Below, piece by piece: positions 57,144 through 64,000 of a DNA stretch of 64,000 bases; positions within the stretch are counted from its first letter, which is position 1, and the number at the start of each line of letters is the position of its first letter. Location: assembly GCA_017411835.1 (NCBI GenBank), contig JAFQPG010000008.1, positions 60,468-124,467 on the forward strand, written 5' to 3'. This stretch comes from Ruminococcus sp. (GTDB taxonomy: Bacteria; Bacillota; Clostridia; Oscillospirales; Acutalibacteraceae). The notes beneath the pieces are model-generated. The model had not been told where the DNA came from and made no database searches. It worked only from the letters and a program-made list of their open reading frames with translations. The position numbers were made by a program, and so were the translations under genes.

Positions 57144-58475
57144 TTAGTCAAGAAAGCCCTTGTAGTGACGCATCATCATCTGTGATTCGAGCTGCTTTAC
57201 AGTATCTAAAGCAACACCAACGATAATGATTACTGATGTACCACCCATTGAAAGACCTGCAAGACCTGTTGCACCAGAATATGCGATAGGAAGCAGAGCA
57301 ATCAAAGCGAGGAACAATGCACCGATAAGTGTGATTCTTGATAAAATCTTTGCAATAAAGTCAGCGGTAGGTCTGCCCGGACGAATGCCAGGGATAGTAC
57401 CGTTGTTCTGTTTGAGATTGTTAGCCATCTCAATTGGATTATACTGAATTGTTGTGTAGAAGTATGCAAACATCAGAATCAGTACGAAGTAAACAACTGA
57501 ATACAGCCAGCCTTCTGTTGAGAAAGCATTGAGGAAAGAATTCCAGAAGCCTGATTCAACATTTACGAACATTCTGATTGTGCTTGGGATAGAAAGAATT
57601 GATGATGCGAAGATGATTGGCATAACGCCGCCTAAAGCAACCTTGATTGGAAGGTGTGTAGACTGACCGCCGTACATCTTTCTGCCGACAACTTTCTTAG
57701 CATACTGTACAGGGATTCTTCTCTCTGCATCCTGCATAAATGTGATAACCCAGATAACTGCAAGGAAAAGCACAATCCACAGTGGTACAAACGCATAGAA
57801 CTTAGGTGTATCAGCACCCATCTGCCAGTACATAGAAAGGTTACGTACTGTGTAAGGAAGTCTAGCGATAATACCTGCAAAGAGGAGCATTGAGATACCG
57901 TTACCGATACCGTTTTTGTTAATCTGTTCACCCAGCCACATCATAAGAGCAGTACCTGCTGTAAAGCACAGAATGATAACGATAGCTGAGAATACCATTG
58001 CAAAGCCTTCGTTGTAAACTGTGATTTTGCCTGTCTCGTTGCCTGAGTTCTTGAGATAGAAGTAGTAAGCTGTACCCTGAATAAGACCAAGAACAACTGT
58101 TACATAACGAGTAATAGTAGCGATTTTCTTTCTACCGTCCTCGCCCTCTTTTGAGAGTCTCTCAAGAGCTGGAATAGCAACGCATAAGAGCTGCATAATG
58201 ATGGAACTGTTGATATATGGGGTGATACCCATAGCAAAAATTGTAGCGTTCGCGAAAGCACCGCCGGATAATGTGTTCAGGTAAGCAACGAAGGTCTGTG
58301 ACGCTTCGTTTGTAACGTCCTGAAGTGGAGCCATTACGCTAGCGAGTACGTCCATATTGAGGAATGGAACAGGGATAACTGAACCAACTCTGAACAGTAC
58401 AATGATTAACAATGTGAATAAAAGTTTCTTTCTAAGGTCCGGAATAGACCATGCGTTTCTAATTGTTTTAAACAA
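57144..58475 (-). CDS. secY: Protein translocase subunit SecY
   Basis: SecY forms the protein-conducting channel. The 443-residue protein has ten hydrophobic segments. Recognisable parts are RVGSVIPVPFLN near the first span, GITPYINSSIIMQLL (plug and second span), RRIPVQYAKK in the cytoplasmic loop and GIRPGRPTADFI. Its start is one base from the rplO stop, so the two are coupled. It will export the many signal-peptide proteins seen in this window. Confidence 0.97.
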   Translation of the reverse strand: MFKTIRNAWSIPDLRKKLLFTLLIIVLFRVGSVIPVPFLNMDVLASVMAPLQDVTNEASQTFVAYLNTLSGGAFANATIFAMGITPYINSSIIMQLLCVAIPALERLSKEGEDGRKKIATITRYVTVVLGLIQGTAYYFYLKNSGNETGKITVYNEGFAMVFSAIVIILCFTAGTALMMWLGEQINKNGIGNGISMLLFAGIIARLPYTVRNLSMYWQMGADTPKFYAFVPLWIVLFLAVIWVITFMQDAERRIPVQYAKKVVGRKMYGGQSTHLPIKVALGGVMPIIFASSILSIPSTIRMFVNVESGFWNSFLNAFSTEGWLYSVVYFVLILMFAYFYTTIQYNPIEMANNLKQNNGTIPGIRPGRPTADFIAKILSRITLIGALFLALIALLPIAYSGATGLAGLSMGGTSVIIIVGVALDTVKQLESQMMMRHYKGFLD

Positions 58476-58916
58476 TTAAACCACCTCAGCCTTTCCGCCA
58501 GCAGCCTCGATCTTAGCCTTAGCAGCCTCAGAAAAAGCTGTTACCTTAACGGTAAGCTTCTTTGTAAGATTACCGTTTGAAAGAACCTTAACACCGTCAA
58601 ATGAATTCTTGACAATGCCTGCTTCAACGAGAGCAGCAATATCAACTACTGCACCGTCTTCAAATTTATTGAGAGTACCAACGTTAACTGAAACAATATT
58701 CTTTGCGAAAATGTTGTTAAAGCCACGCTTTGGTAAACGTCTCTGTAAAGGCATCTGACCGCCTTCGAAACCGACACGCATACCCTTGCCAGATCTAGCC
58801 TTCTGACCCTTATGGCCCTTACCGGCTGTTTTACCCTGACCTGAACCGTGTCCTCTACCGATTCTCTTGACATCCTTTTTAGAGCCAGCAACCGGTGAAA
58901 GTTCATGCAACTTCAT
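58476..58916 (-). CDS. rplO: Ribosomal protein uL15
   Basis: The 146-residue protein starts [20 protein letters not shown] with the Gly-rich [20 protein letters not shown] and [18 protein letters not shown], which identify L15, a late-assembly 23S rRNA-binding protein. It directly precedes secY. Confidence 0.98.
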   Translation of the reverse strand: MKLHELSPVAGSKKDVKRIGRGHGSGQGKTAGKGHKGQKARSGKGMRVGFEGGQMPLQRRLPKRGFNNIFAKNIVSVNVGTLNKFEDGAVVDIAALVEAGIVKNSFDGVKVLSNGNLTKKLTVKVTAFSEAAKAKIEAAGGKAEVV

Positions 58917-58931
58917 ACTTCTCGCACCTCC

Positions 58932-59102
58932 TTAGTTTTCTTCAACCACTACGAGGTGGATAATCTTAGATACCTTACCCTGAGTTGCTGCGTTATCAGG
59001 CTGAACTGTAACGTCACCAATCTTCTTGAGACCGAGGGAATGAGCAGTTGCAATCTGGTCCTTTTTAGAACCGATTAAGCTTTTAGCTAAAGTAATTTTC
59101 AT
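58932..59102 (-). CDS. rpmD: Ribosomal protein uL30
   Basis: This short gene encodes 56 residues, MKITLAKSLIGSKKDQIATA followed by HSLGLKKIGDVTVQ and ending VVVEEN, which is a full-length bacterial L30. GGAGG precedes ATG 59102. It lies between rpsE and rplO as usual. Confidence 0.96.
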   Translation of the reverse strand: MKITLAKSLIGSKKDQIATAHSLGLKKIGDVTVQPDNAATQGKVSKIIHLVVVEEN

Positions 59103-59116
59103 ATCCTCAAACCTCC

Positions 59117-59617
59117 TTAAAGTATCTCTTTTACAGACTTGCCGCGGATAGCAGCAACCTGCTCTGCTGTACGGAGTGCTGCAAGACCCTGAAGGGTAGC
59201 ACGAACTACGTTACAAGGATTGTTTGAACGCAAAGCCTTTGTTCTGATGTCCTTGATACCAACAGCCTCAACGACTGCACGAACAGGGCCACCAGCGATA
59301 ACACCAGTACCAGGTGCTGCAGGCTTCATCAGTACTCTACCTGCGCCAAACTCACCGATAATTTCATGTGGGATTGTTGTACCCTTTAAAGCAACTGTCA
59401 TCAGGTGCTTTTTAGCGTCCTCGATGCCCTTACGGATAGCATCAGGAACTTCACTTGCCTTACCAATACCGAAACCTACAGTACCGTTGCCGTCACCAAC
59501 TACTACTAAAGCAGCGAACTTCATAATACGTCCGCCCTTTACTGTTTTAGAAACGCGGTTGATAGCAACAACTCTCTCTGTAAGATCCATTTTTGATGCA
59601 TCTAAAATATTAGCCAA
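59117..59617 (-). CDS. rpsE: Ribosomal protein uS5
   Basis: S5 helps decoding fidelity. The 166 residues have [39 protein letters not shown] and [19 protein letters not shown]. The start is TTG at 59617, seven bases after GGAGG; the first ATG is nine codons later and has no ribosome site. Confidence 0.96.
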   Translation of the reverse strand: MANILDASKMDLTERVVAINRVSKTVKGGRIMKFAALVVVGDGNGTVGFGIGKASEVPDAIRKGIEDAKKHLMTVALKGTTIPHEIIGEFGAGRVLMKPAAPGTGVIAGGPVRAVVEAVGIKDIRTKALRSNNPCNVVRATLQGLAALRTAEQVAAIRGKSVKEIL

Positions 59618-59635
59618 AGTTATTCCTCCCCTTCC

Positions 59636-59992
59636 TTAGAAATTGAGGCCGCCCTCACGGGCGCCTTCGGCCAATTCTTTTACACGGCCGTGATAGATGT
59701 TGCCGCCTCTGTCAAATACGACATCGACGATTTTCTTTTCTGCTGCACGCTCTGCGATGAGCTTGCCGACAGCCTTCGCTGCTTCTTTGTTGGAACCGCC
59801 TTCAATGCTCTTATCGAGTGAAGATGCTGCAACGAGTGTTACACCATTTACGTCGTCGATAATCTGAGCATAGATGTTAGCATTGGAGCGGAAAACACAA
59901 AGGCGAGGACACTCGGCTGTGCCGCTTACTTTACCACGTACTCTCTTATGTCTGAGAACACGTGCTGCTTTAGAATCTGGTCTACTTACCAT
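59636..59992 (-). CDS. rplR: Ribosomal protein uL18
   Basis: L18 binds 5S rRNA. The 118-residue protein has [34 protein letters not shown] and the C-terminal [20 protein letters not shown], all characteristic. The order rplF-rplR-rpsE is standard. Confidence 0.98.
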   Translation of the reverse strand: MVSRPDSKAARVLRHKRVRGKVSGTAECPRLCVFRSNANIYAQIIDDVNGVTLVAASSLDKSIEGGSNKEAAKAVGKLIAERAAEKKIVDVVFDRGGNIYHGRVKELAEGAREGGLNF

Positions 59993-60013
59993 TGTTAAAT
60001 TTCACTCCTTTAA

Positions 60014-60553
60014 TTACTTCTTACCGGCTTTTCCTTCCTTGCGGCGGATATACTCATCAACGTACTTAATACCCTTGCCCTTATATGGCTCTGGTGGACG
60101 TTTTTCTCTTATCTCGGCAGCAAACTGACCAACCTTTTGCTTATCAGCGCCGTGGACAATAATTGTGTTTGGACTTGGAACCTCAATAGTGATGTCCTCT
60201 GTGTCCTCAAACTCAACATTATGTGAGAAACCAAGGTTCATAACGAGCTTCTTACCCTGCTTCTGGCAACGGTAACCAACGCCGTTTACTTCGAGCTGCT
60301 TCTTGTAACCCTCTGTAACACCAACCATCATGTTAGCGATGAGTGTACGAGTAAGACCGTGAAGTGAACGGTTTAATTTTTCGTCGTTAGGACGCTTAAC
60401 TTCAATAATGCCATCGTTGATTTCTACTGTCATATTAGGGTTGACTTTCTGAGTAAGTGTACCCTTTGGACCCTTAACAGTCATAACGCTGTTTTCGAAT
60501 TTAACTTCTACACCAGCGGGAATATTTATAGGTTTTCTTCCAATTCGAGACAT
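60014..60553 (-). CDS. rplF: Ribosomal protein uL6
   Basis: The 179-residue protein starts MSRIGRKPINIPAGVEVKFE at ATG 60553, seven codons inside the longest frame. GAGGAGG lies before this ATG, and the family always begins here. The C-terminal repeat has KQKVGQFAAEIREKRPPEPY and KGKGIKY, the 23S rRNA-binding part. Confidence 0.97.
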   Translation of the reverse strand: MSRIGRKPINIPAGVEVKFENSVMTVKGPKGTLTQKVNPNMTVEINDGIIEVKRPNDEKLNRSLHGLTRTLIANMMVGVTEGYKKQLEVNGVGYRCQKQGKKLVMNLGFSHNVEFEDTEDITIEVPSPNTIIVHGADKQKVGQFAAEIREKRPPEPYKGKGIKYVDEYIRRKEGKAGKK

Positions 60554-60567
60554 TTTCGCACCTCCTC

Positions 60568-60966
60568 TTACCAAACAAATGCGAGAACTTCGCCACCTAC
60601 ATTTTCTTTGCGAGCCTGACGGTCTGTCATAACGCCCTTAGATGTAGAAATGATAGCGATACCAAGGCCTTTCATAACCTTTGGCATATCCTCAACATTG
60701 CTGTAAATACGCAAACCTGGCTTTGATACTCTTCTTAAGCCCTGAATTACAGGAGTCTTACCTTCGCCGTACTTAAGTACAACCTTGATCATACCCTGTT
60801 TGCCGTCTTCTTCAACTGAGAAACTCTTGATATAACCTTCGTCAACAAGAATCTGGCAGATAGCCTTTTTCATATTTGATGAAGGAATTTCGACTGTGTC
60901 GTGTTTAGCTGAATTAGCATTACGGATTCGTGTCAGTAAATCAGCTATTGTATCTGTAATCTGCAT
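60568..60966 (-). CDS. rpsH: Ribosomal protein uS8
   Basis: The 132-residue protein begins [20 protein letters not shown] and ends [20 protein letters not shown] plus EVLAFVW, matching S8, a primary binder of 16S rRNA and an autoregulator of the spc operon in some bacteria. Confidence 0.98.
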   Translation of the reverse strand: MQITDTIADLLTRIRNANSAKHDTVEIPSSNMKKAICQILVDEGYIKSFSVEEDGKQGMIKVVLKYGEGKTPVIQGLRRVSKPGLRIYSNVEDMPKVMKGLGIAIISTSKGVMTDRQARKENVGGEVLAFVW

Positions 60967-60984
60967 GATTTAACCTCCTCCTGC

Positions 60985-61170
60985 TTACCAGCTTGCTTTC
61001 TTTACGCCCGGGATTTCGCCTTTGTAAGCGAGCTCACGGAAGCAAATACGACATACACCGAATTTACGAAGGTAGGCGTGTGGTCTACCGCAGATCTTAC
61101 ATCTTGAGTATTCTCTTGTAGAGAACTTCTGTTTTCTCTGCTGCTTATTTTTCATAGCAGTTTTTGCCAC
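60985..61170 (-). CDS. rpsZ: Ribosomal protein uS14, zinc-binding (type Z)
   Basis: The 61-residue protein has [20 protein letters not shown], the four cysteines of the short zinc form of S14, followed by [18 protein letters not shown]. This form is usual in Firmicutes ribosomal operons. Confidence 0.97.
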   Translation of the reverse strand: MAKTAMKNKQQRKQKFSTREYSRCKICGRPHAYLRKFGVCRICFRELAYKGEIPGVKKASW

Positions 61171-61182
61171 AACAATCCCTCC

Positions 61183-61722
61183 TTACTTTGAAAATGGAGC
61201 ACCCATGAGTGTTAAAAGCTCACGAGCTTCCTCGTCTGTCTTCGCAGTAGTAACAAAACAAATGTCCATACCACGAACTTTGTCAATCTTATCATAATCG
61301 ATTTCCGGGAAAATCAACTGTTCCTTAAGACCCATAGAGTAGTTGCCTCTACCGTCAAAAGAGTTAGGGTTGATACCACGGAAGTCACGAACTCTTGGGA
61401 GAGCAACGTTGAAGAGTCTGTCTAAGAACTCGTACATTCTCTCGCCTCTGAGTGTAACCTTAGCGCCGATTGGCATACCCTCTCTAAGCTTAAAGTTAGC
61501 AACTGACTTTCTAGCCTTACAGATCATAGCCTTCTGGCCTGTGATCTGACCAAGGTCAGAAACGATTGCGTCCATAGCCTTAGGGTTGTCTTTAACTTCG
61601 CCTGCGCCAACGTTAACAACGATTTTATCAAGCTTTGGAATCTGCATTACGCTCTTGTAGGAGAATTTCTTCATAAGAGCCGGTGCAACTTCGTTAGCAT
61701 AGAATTCCTTAAGTCTAGCCAT
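61183..61722 (-). CDS. rplE: Ribosomal protein uL5
   Basis: L5 binds 5S rRNA and touches the P-site tRNA. The 179 residues include [60 protein letters not shown] and [20 protein letters not shown]. Confidence 0.98.
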   Translation of the reverse strand: MARLKEFYANEVAPALMKKFSYKSVMQIPKLDKIVVNVGAGEVKDNPKAMDAIVSDLGQITGQKAMICKARKSVANFKLREGMPIGAKVTLRGERMYEFLDRLFNVALPRVRDFRGINPNSFDGRGNYSMGLKEQLIFPEIDYDKIDKVRGMDICFVTTAKTDEEARELLTLMGAPFSK

Positions 61723-61736
61723 TTCTTATTTCCTCC

Positions 61737-62054
61737 TTACAGTTCTTCGCCGCATTTTTTGCAAACGCGACCCTTTGAGCCATCATCAAAGAGCTTATGA
61801 CCTACTCTTGTTGGCTTTTTGCAGCGTGGGCAAACGATCTGTACTTTAGAAGCGTACATAGCGCCCTCTGCCTGAATGATTCCGCCAGGCTCACCCATTC
61901 TTCTAGGCTTAACATGCTTAGAAACCATATTAACCTTTTCTACAATGACTTTGCCTTCTTTAGGGCTGACTGCAAGAACTGCGCCCTGCTTGCCCTTGTC
62001 TTTACCGCTTAATACTACAACGGTGTCACCTGTTTTTACATGAACTTTACTCAT
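61737..62054 (-). CDS. rplX: Ribosomal protein uL24
   Basis: The 105-residue protein has the KOW start [32 protein letters not shown] and a C-terminal zinc-like set [13 protein letters not shown] and CKKCGEEL. L24 initiates large-subunit assembly. Confidence 0.97.
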   Translation of the reverse strand: MSKVHVKTGDTVVVLSGKDKGKQGAVLAVSPKEGKVIVEKVNMVSKHVKPRRMGEPGGIIQAEGAMYASKVQIVCPRCKKPTRVGHKLFDDGSKGRVCKKCGEEL

Positions 62055-62067
62055 TATGACACCTCCA

Positions 62068-62436
62068 TTAAATTACTTCCGGAGCAAGAGAAAGAATCTT
62101 CATATAATCTTTATCACGAAGCTCTCTAGCAACCGGTCCGAAGATACGTGTACCACGTGGGTTCTTATCTTCCTTAATAATAACTGCTGCGTTTTCATCG
62201 AAGCGGATGTAAGTACCGTCGTCACGTCTTACGCCTTTAGCTGAACGTACAACAACTGCTCTTACAACGTCGCCCTTCTTTACAACGCCGCCTGGTGCTG
62301 CTTTCTTTACAGAAGCAACTATAACATCGCCAATATTGGCATATCTTCTCCTGGTACCGCCAAGAACACGAATGCACATAAGTTCTTTTGCGCCGGTGTT
62401 GTCGGCTACCTTGAGATAAGTCTGCTGTTGAATCAC
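62068..62436 (-). CDS. rplN: Ribosomal protein uL14
   Basis: The 122 residues begin [20 protein letters not shown] and include [20 protein letters not shown] and [21 protein letters not shown]14 lies at the subunit interface. The start is GTG at 62436, preceded by GGAGGAA. Confidence 0.98.
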   Translation of the reverse strand: MIQQQTYLKVADNTGAKELMCIRVLGGTRRRYANIGDVIVASVKKAAPGGVVKKGDVVRAVVVRSAKGVRRDDGTYIRFDENAAVIIKEDKNPRGTRIFGPVARELRDKDYMKILSLAPEVI

Positions 62437-62466
62437 AGTAAGTTCCTCCTTTTTCTCAAGCCAAAA

Positions 62467-62724
62467 TTACTTAGCTTTCTCAATAATCTCGACGAGTCTC
62501 CATCTCTTATCCTTAGAAAGAGGACGAGTCTCCATAACCTTTACGCGATCACCAATTCCTGCCTCATTGTTTTCGTCATGAGCCTTGAATTTAACTGTAC
62601 GCTTAACAATTTTATTATACAGTGGGTGTTTTACACTGTCTTCGATAGCAACAACGATTGTCTTATCCATTTTATCGGAAACAACCTTGCCTATCTGAGT
62701 TTTTCTCATATTTCTTTCGCTCAT
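62467..62724 (-). CDS. rpsQ: Ribosomal protein uS17
   Basis: The 85-residue OB-fold protein has [39 protein letters not shown] and [20 protein letters not shown], all family signatures. It is a primary 16S rRNA binder. Confidence 0.98.
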   Translation of the reverse strand: MSERNMRKTQIGKVVSDKMDKTIVVAIEDSVKHPLYNKIVKRTVKFKAHDENNEAGIGDRVKVMETRPLSKDKRWRLVEIIEKAK

Positions 62725-62741
62725 ATCTGCGTCCTCCTCCC

Positions 62742-62939
62742 TTATGCTTCAGTGTCAGCGAGTTCACGGATCACTGTAGAAACGCGAGCAATGTCTCTCT
62801 TGACAGCTGTGATTCGCATTGGGTTTTCGAGCTGGTTAATAGCAAGCTGGAAACGAAGGTTGAAAAGTTCTTCCTTGAGGTCCTTAAGCTTAATTTCGAG
62901 CTCTGATACAGATAATTCTCTAAGTTCTGATGCTTTCAT
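62742..62939 (-). CDS. rpmC: Ribosomal protein uL29
   Basis: The 65-residue two-helix protein reads [20 protein letters not shown], then [17 protein letters not shown]29 lies at the exit tunnel and docks trigger factor and SRP. Its ATG shares a base with the rplP stop (TAATG). Confidence 0.98.
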   Translation of the reverse strand: MKASELRELSVSELEIKLKDLKEELFNLRFQLAINQLENPMRITAVKRDIARVSTVIRELADTEA

Positions 62940-63361
62940 TATGCTTTAACCTCCTCTTCCTTCTTAATAAACTTGCACTTAATTGGCAGTTTTGCAGCTG
63001 CCAAACGCATAGCTTCTCTAGCTGTAGCTTCGTCAACGCCGCCGAGCTCAAACATAACTCTGTCCGGCTTAACAACTGCTACCCAATATTCAGGTGAACC
63101 TTTACCGGAACCCATTCGAGTTTCAGCAGGTTTTGCTGTAATTGGCTTGTCTGGGAAAATCTTGATCCAAACTTTACCGAATCTCTTGCAGTAACGTGTC
63201 ATAGCTACACGGGCTGCTTCGATCTGGTTTGATGTGATCCATGCTGGCTCTAATGCCTGGAGGCCGAAATCACCGTAGGTAACTTTATTACCGCGGTATG
63301 CTCTACCAGTCATACGACCTCTGTGTACTCTTCTGTACTTAACGCGCTTTGGTAACAGCAT
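62939..63361 (-). CDS. rplP: Ribosomal protein uL16
   Basis: The 140-residue protein begins [20 protein letters not shown] and has [40 protein letters not shown] and [17 protein letters not shown]16 organises the tRNA-binding sites of the large subunit. Its ATG shares a base with the rpsC stop. Confidence 0.98.
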   Translation of the reverse strand: MLLPKRVKYRRVHRGRMTGRAYRGNKVTYGDFGLQALEPAWITSNQIEAARVAMTRYCKRFGKVWIKIFPDKPITAKPAETRMGSGKGSPEYWVAVVKPDRVMFELGGVDEATAREAMRLAAAKLPIKCKFIKKEEEVKA

Positions 63362-64000
63362 TACTTATTGCCTCCTTCTCTGCGTGGTCTTCTTCTGTTA
63401 GGTCTGTTGTTCTGAACTTCATGAAGAACCTCGCCTCTGTAAAGCCAAACTTTAACACCGATTTTACCGTAGGTTGTGTTAGCCTCTGCAAAACCGTAGT
63501 CGATGTCTGCTCTTAATGTCTGAAGCGGAATTGTACCCTCATGATACTGTTCACCTCTAGCGATTTCTGCACCGCCGAGACGACCTGAACACTGTGTTTT
63601 GATACCTTTTGCACCAAATCTCATAGCTCTGCCGATAGCCTGCTTCATAGCACGACGGAAAGAGATTCTCTTCTCGAGCTGTGTAGCGATGTTTTCTGCA
63701 ACGAGCTGAGCGTTGAGGTCTGGCTGTTTAACTTCAACAATATTGATAATAACTGGCTTATTAAGCATTTTTTCACACTGAAGTCTGAGCTTCTCGATCT
63801 CTGCGCCGCCCTTACCGATAATCATACCAGGCTTTGCACAGTGAATGTGAATTCTTACCTTTTTGCCGTCACGTTCAATCTCGATTTTTGGAATACCTGC
63901 ACTGTAAAGCTGAGCTTTAAGTGTTTTACGAAGGTTGTAGTCCTCAACGAGTGTATCGCCGAAGTCTTTCTTGCTAGCAAACCAACGTGAATCCCAATCT
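63361..64000 (-). CDS. rpsC: Ribosomal protein uS3 (5' end beyond the window)
   Basis: The frame is open from the window edge ([15 protein letters not shown]) to the stop at 63361, giving 213 residues. The KH domain segment [15 protein letters not shown] and the C-terminal domain ([34 protein letters not shown]) identify S3. Roughly the first 15-20 residues are missing, since S3 usually begins MGQKVNPHG before this point. The internal ATG at 63825 is not the start. Confidence 0.97.
   Translation of the reverse strand, partial: DWDSRWFASKKDFGDTLVEDYNLRKTLKAQLYSAGIPKIEIERDGKKVRIHIHCAKPGMIIGKGGAEIEKLRLQCEKMLNKPVIINIVEVKQPDLNAQLVAENIATQLEKRISFRRAMKQAIGRAMRFGAKGIKTQCSGRLGGAEIARGEQYHEGTIPLQTLRADIDYGFAEANTTYGKIGVKVWLYRGEVLHEVQNNRPNRRRPRREGGNK

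Overview
The window comes from a low-GC, strictly anaerobic Gram-positive bacterium, most likely a starch-degrading Ruminococcus (Oscillospiraceae) close to R. bromii. The evidence is the anaerobic ribonucleotide reductase pair nrdDG, the clostridial gene order of the S10/spc/alpha ribosomal operons, and a cluster of dockerin, cohesin and starch-binding (CBM26-type) surface proteins of the kind that build amylosomes. The species call is inference from gene content.

Layout. 1-10956 is a surface-glycan region. A leftward operon (cpsC-like, cpsD-like BY-kinase, GT2, B12-binding radical SAM, GT4 running off the window) faces a rightward operon (LicD, IspD/TarI-type cytidylyltransferase, GatZ/KbaZ-family protein, GatD-like dehydrogenase, acyltransferase 3). 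The rightward genes read as a plausible pathway from fructose-6-P through tagatose-6-P, galactitol-1-P and CDP-galactitol to galactitol-phosphate on a glycan. 10961-20866 is mostly housekeeping: DAHP synthase, nrdDG with two NrdR-type boxes around its promoter, TcdA, an HprK-like kinase, DegV, a GH31 alpha-glucosidase, PduL and a type-4 uracil-DNA glycosylase. 20887-30257 is a run of six surface-protein genes, all leftward; five have their own visible -35/-10 promoter and most end in a clear hairpin terminator. They include a three-cohesin scaffoldin with X25-like and CBM26 modules, two single-cohesin cell-bound proteins, and three proteins with a cysteine-containing CBM26-like domain. Their partner, a secreted 974-residue dockerin protein with three CBM26-like modules and no catalytic domain, lies at 35694-38618 beyond a small operon (cyclase, lipoprotein, HAD phosphatase, QueH).

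38922-52055 holds tex, a 41-residue protein with ten cysteines, an alpha/beta hydrolase, three tRNA genes (Arg-CCG, Thr-TGT, Tyr-GTA), an ABC-F ATPase, a PAP2 phosphatase, an unusual XRE-HTH/phosphoglucosamine-mutase fusion next to nagB, and a GT-C glycosyltransferase. Downstream of the tRNA-Tyr gene is a small odd island. It has an array of hairpins separated by AGTGATATT/AATATCACT spacers, an inverted copy of the tRNA T-arm, a DUF4375-like gene and a 58-codon gene. The last two have good promoters and Shine-Dalgarno sites but ACG and ATA where ATG is expected.

52135-64000 is the leftward ribosomal protein operon from rpsC (cut by the window edge) through rplP, rpmC, rpsQ, rplN, rplX, rplE, rpsZ, rpsH, rplF, rplR, rpsE, rpmD, rplO, secY, adk, map, a KOW protein, infA, rpmJ, rpsM, rpsK, rpsD and rpoA to rplQ and its terminator. 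No prophage, insertion sequence or CRISPR array was seen.
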